Assembly: GCF_033568475.1 (NCBI RefSeq)
Contig: NW_027331833.1
Location: 1,860,001-1,924,000 of the forward strand
From: Henckelia pumila
Lineage: Eukaryota; Streptophyta; Magnoliopsida; Lamiales; Gesneriaceae
DNA length: 64,000 nucleotides
Direction of reading: 5' to 3'
Shown here: positions 61,901 to 64,000 of the stretch, in pieces
How the letters are laid out: every line of letters starts with the position of its first letter
Position numbering within the stretch: the stretch's first letter is position 1
The notes under the pieces: model-generated
What the model saw: the letters and a program-made list of their open reading frames with translations, nothing else
Database searches by the model: none
What the model was told of the DNA's origin: nothing
Position numbers and translations under genes: made by a program

Positions 61901-62848
61901 CACTCCAGTGTTTCTTTATATATTGCTTTAGCAGGACTGCTGCTAAGTAATGATTGTTAATTACACAACTAAAATAGAAAAAGAAGAAAAATGCCCTCAC
62001 AGAACAGACATTATGCAACTAAAATATGGAAAATATCATCTATTAAAACAACTGGAGCACAGGATATCTGTCTTAATCCAAATGAGAGATTTCGGTTCGC
62101 AGCAATGCTAGCTAAGGCCACACCAAAACCTATTCAAATAAAACGAAAGCAAAATCAGTGGCCATACTTCAATGAGGAAGCATAAAAACAAATAATAAAA
62201 TGACTTTTCTGAAACAGTAAATTAGTGTTTGCAAGAGCTTATTTTAAGTGCTTCCAAGCTTCTAACCAGTTAAATGTTTGGAAATTGCAAGAAGAAGCTC
62301 TAAAGCAGTTAAAACAAGTTCTTGCAAACTCATGGCATTTCTCAAATCATTATAGAATTGCATCACAAACATCGAAACGCCTGCTTCAATCCTCCAAGGT
62401 AACGCACTACTCGGCAAAATGAAATTCAATTTCACAATTTGCATGTCTTTAGAGTTTAAAGTCGTGACATTGGGTTTGCCTCGGAAAATTTCGGGAGTTT
62501 CATAGCCGCTCACAATGGAAAACCCAACATCCAAAACTTAAAAAGCACACTGAATCGAACCCAACCAACTGAAAATCACGACAGAAATTCATATCGCCAC
62601 GTGAATGAAATTAGAAAAAAAAATCCTCAATTAAAAAACTTTTTAACCATCCAAGTAACGAAGATAATCAGAATCAAAGACAGAAACATCACGTCTAACA
62701 ATCGACTCAATCAACATAACTACAGCGCGGATCGACCTGACTGCGAAGACACTTGCTGAAGTGAGGTCTCCGCGAATGTTCGAACTTGGTGGTCGGGATC
62801 GAGCGACGCGTTCAAGCAGCTGATGAGCCATTGCTGATCTTGATCCAT
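49965..62848 (-). CDS. IPO9: Importin-9-like nuclear import receptor
   Basis: 33 exons, 1,022 aa, all phases closing. Exons: 62737-62848, 62068-62129, 61854-61946, 61284-61455, 61090-61205, 60014-60100, 59813-59929, 59668-59731, 59398-59540, 58253-58300, 58088-58156, 57188-57263, 56199-56329, 55512-55571, 55331-55391, 55162-55226, 55004-55065, 54803-54926, 54656-54713, 54456-54568, 53997-54074, 53837-53899, 53615-53710, 53385-53494, 52564-52753, 52015-52129, 51166-51278, 51015-51092, 50656-50718, 50429-50569, 50291-50347, 50117-50197, 49965-50015. The start MDQDQQWLISCLNASLDP, the importin-beta N-terminal (RanGTP-binding) region with LAAVLLKQYIKKHW, an acidic stretch EGVEDSYDGRYDSDG, HEAT repeats, an acidic region DQDDDYEDEY and the end DQQNAIRMVLKR match plant importin-9 along the whole length. 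The product is a karyopherin that carries cargo (histones and actin for animal IPO9) into the nucleus. Introns 2, 26 and 31 have non-GT donors. Confidence 0.95.
50198..50290 (-). other. GC-AG intron (intron 31 of importin-9)
   Basis: Exon 31 ends DPLNE (AACGAG) followed by GCATCT; exon 32 starts INLATNL. The join DPLNE/INLA is conserved in importin-9. No GT is available nearby that keeps the frame. Confidence 0.7.
51279..52014 (-). other. GC-AG intron (intron 26 of importin-9)
   Basis: The donor CAAG/GCAAGT matches the known GC-donor consensus. The acceptor TTTCAG/GTGAAG gives WTRQQG/EVQGAYQIKV in frame. The only nearby GT would cause a stop. Confidence 0.85.
55726..55829. repeat. Tandem duplication in importin-9 intron 13
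   Basis: A unit of about 51 bp starting CAGTAATCGAACT is repeated once with four or five differences. Non-coding. Confidence 0.75.
59578..59667 (-). repeat. 45-bp tandem duplication starting at a splice donor (importin-9 intron 8)
   Basis: On the minus strand the first 45 bases of the intron, starting at the donor GTATGTTGCAG, are repeated directly behind themselves (copies 59623-59667 and 59578-59622). The donor sequence is therefore present twice. Confidence 0.8.
61947..62067 (-). other. AT-AC, U12-type intron (intron 2 of importin-9)
   Basis: 121 bp. The donor ATATCCTG follows CTTRQ-type coding (…GLRQ). The intron ends CATTAC directly before LAAVLLKQ. A branch-site-like TAATTAAC lies with its adenosine about 10 nt before the end. 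These are the hallmarks of the minor spliceosome. The conserved protein join LRQ/LAAVLLKQ requires exactly these ends. Confidence 0.9.
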
Positions 62849-63060
62849 GAACAGATATACAAATACAAATACAAAGTATAAAATGCGTGAGTGTATCTAT
62901 ATGTGCGCGTGAATTCACCGCAAATGTGTGTTTTCGATGCCAGAAAAATGCGGCAAAAGGGAGGGAAATATATGTCTCGGGTTTTTGTAGTCGGGGGAGT
63001 TTTATAGTTTGCTAGGGTTTTTGTACTCTCTACTTTGACTATGTTCACTATACATAACTG
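62849..63060 (-). promoter_or_regulatory. 5' leader / proximal promoter of importin-9
   Basis: Short region upstream of the importin-9 ATG with CT-rich and GTTTTT stretches; probable 5' UTR. No TATA box is clear. Confidence 0.35.
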
Positions 63061-63117
63061 GAATTACCCTTTACCCCATTTGAGATGTTTTATTATTATT
63101 ATTTTTATTTTGGATCA

Positions 63118-63271
63118 TGCTACATGTACAAATTGGATTACAAGTTGGTTTACAAATTGCATTTCCTCCATATCTTTTTGAAAAAAAAATTTCAAATAAA
63201 GTGTAGAAATAATTTTGTCAATTCAATTGTATTTTGTAACCCAACTTGTAATGTCATTTGTACATATAGCA
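63118..63271. repeat. MITE with 31-bp terminal inverted repeats
   Basis: The left end TGCTACATGTACAAATT..ATTACAAGTTGG and the right end, reversed, TGCTATATGTACAAATG..ATTACAAGTTGG pair with about four mismatches over 31 bp. The centre is AT-rich. The target duplication could not be fixed. Confidence 0.65.
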
Positions 63272-63935
63272 TTTTCCTTTTATTTTTATATATCAATTGG
63301 AAACATATTCGTGGACGCCCTTAAAAAAATTTAACTAGCCACGAAGCACACGCGCTGCGTATATATAAAATTATTTTTTTAAAATTAAAATATATATTAT
63401 TTTTAAAATCTTAATATGGTGAAATTTTTTAGACAATCATGCACTCTATTTTAAAGAGCAAAATTATGAATTATAAAAAAAATTGGAAGTTAGTTAGTGG
63501 GTATGTTACTAGGTATGCACCTGTGCGTGAATTTAGAAGCGAACATGTGAAATTTTAGAACTAATTTAGGTATGTGTATTAAATATTTTTACTCTTTTTT
63601 TAGTTAGTAATGCATGTAATTATAATTTTGAAAGAAAGACCATTTTTACAGAACACTTAAAAATATCAAATATAATTAATATAATTTGCTCTTACTTTAT
63701 TAATAGTAATAGATAATGTATGTAATCTCTAAAAAATAAGTCTTAATATTGCTCGAATATAGTTTGCCTAAAATTAGGGATACCAATCACGTAGGTCGGA
63801 TTGACGCTATGACTCATAAAAAAAATTTCTCAATCCGAATCCGAATCTGAAATTACCAACCCGAACCTGATTAAGCCAAGCAATCCAAACCCAATCTTAT
63901 TTGATTTTTTTAACAAAATAATAAAATAAAAATTC
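63272..63935. other. AT-rich intergenic DNA
   Basis: No gene recognised. Near 63335-63420 it shares a core GCGCTGCGTATATATAAAAT with an AT-rich stretch at 29085-29130, probably an old dispersed element. Confidence 0.35.
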
Positions 63936-63954
63936 AAAACAAATAATAATAATG

Positions 63955-64000
<46 letters not shown>
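63936..64000. repeat. AAT trinucleotide microsatellite
   Basis: About 20 AAT units, with one interruption (ATG), running to the end of the window. Confidence 0.9.

Noticed and set aside
61941..61975. Normal AG acceptors (TTTTAG, CTTAG) for importin-9 intron 2
   Set aside because: They would destroy the conserved join LRQ/LAAVLLKQ; only the AC end fits with the ATATCCT donor.
62262..62534. 90-codon minus-strand frame between importin-9 exons 1 and 2
   Set aside because: Exon 1 joins exon 2 in phase without it. The frame has no importin similarity and sits in intron 1.
1..64000. tRNA or rRNA genes
   Set aside because: No cloverleaf with proper A and B boxes or rRNA core sequence was seen; the only tRNA-like sequence is the SINE head at 27161.

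Overview
This is nuclear DNA of a flowering plant. Every host gene is split by introns, the best matches are eudicot proteins (PERK kinase, importin-9, HDDC2-type phosphatase), and the space between genes is AT-rich and full of nested retrotransposons, a CACTA transposon, MITEs and SINEs. The species cannot be named from sequence alone; an asterid is my guess.

Layout. (1) 1-19.8 kb is a nested transposon block. A Ty3/gypsy element (A, 1662-18396, minus strand, target duplication GAAGA/GCAGA) sits in what looks like a small host gene. Its interior holds a 6.5-kb CACTA transposon (2273-8757, perfect CAA target duplication) and a degenerate Tekay-like gypsy element (B, 9575-17790). The CACTA element has no recognisable transposase. 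It carries pieces of at least six unrelated host genes in one orientation with their introns: a kinase-like protein, phenylalanyl-tRNA synthetase beta, a 4-coumarate:CoA-ligase-like enzyme, aminopeptidase M1, a DCN1-like neddylation factor and a HOS15-like WD40 protein. It is the most unusual object in the window. (2) 19.8-23.9 kb is an intact eight-exon PERK receptor kinase gene (737 aa, minus). (3) 24.6-30.3 kb is AT-rich intergenic DNA with two SINEs. (4) 30.3-33.7 kb is an intact eight-exon HD-domain (HDDC2/YfbR-type) gene (276 aa, minus) whose first intron is GC-AG. (5) 34.7-45.5 kb is a gypsy solo LTR split by a 9.4-kb Ty1/copia Angela-type element. The two LTRs are nearly identical and the polyprotein is broken by one amber codon. 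(6) 45.5-49.9 kb holds a second gypsy solo LTR lying between two copies of a local sequence, several MITEs and two adjacent snap-back palindromes. (7) 50.0-62.8 kb is a complete 33-exon importin-9 gene (1,022 aa, minus) with one AT-AC (U12-type) intron and two GC-AG introns. (8) 62.9-64.0 kb is intergenic with one MITE and an AAT microsatellite.

The three intact genes all lie on the minus strand and act in separate processes: wall-to-membrane signalling, nucleotide housekeeping and nuclear import. Nothing suggests that they work as a unit. Exon coordinates were set by hand from splice signals, reading phase and remembered family sequences; every exon chain closes in frame.
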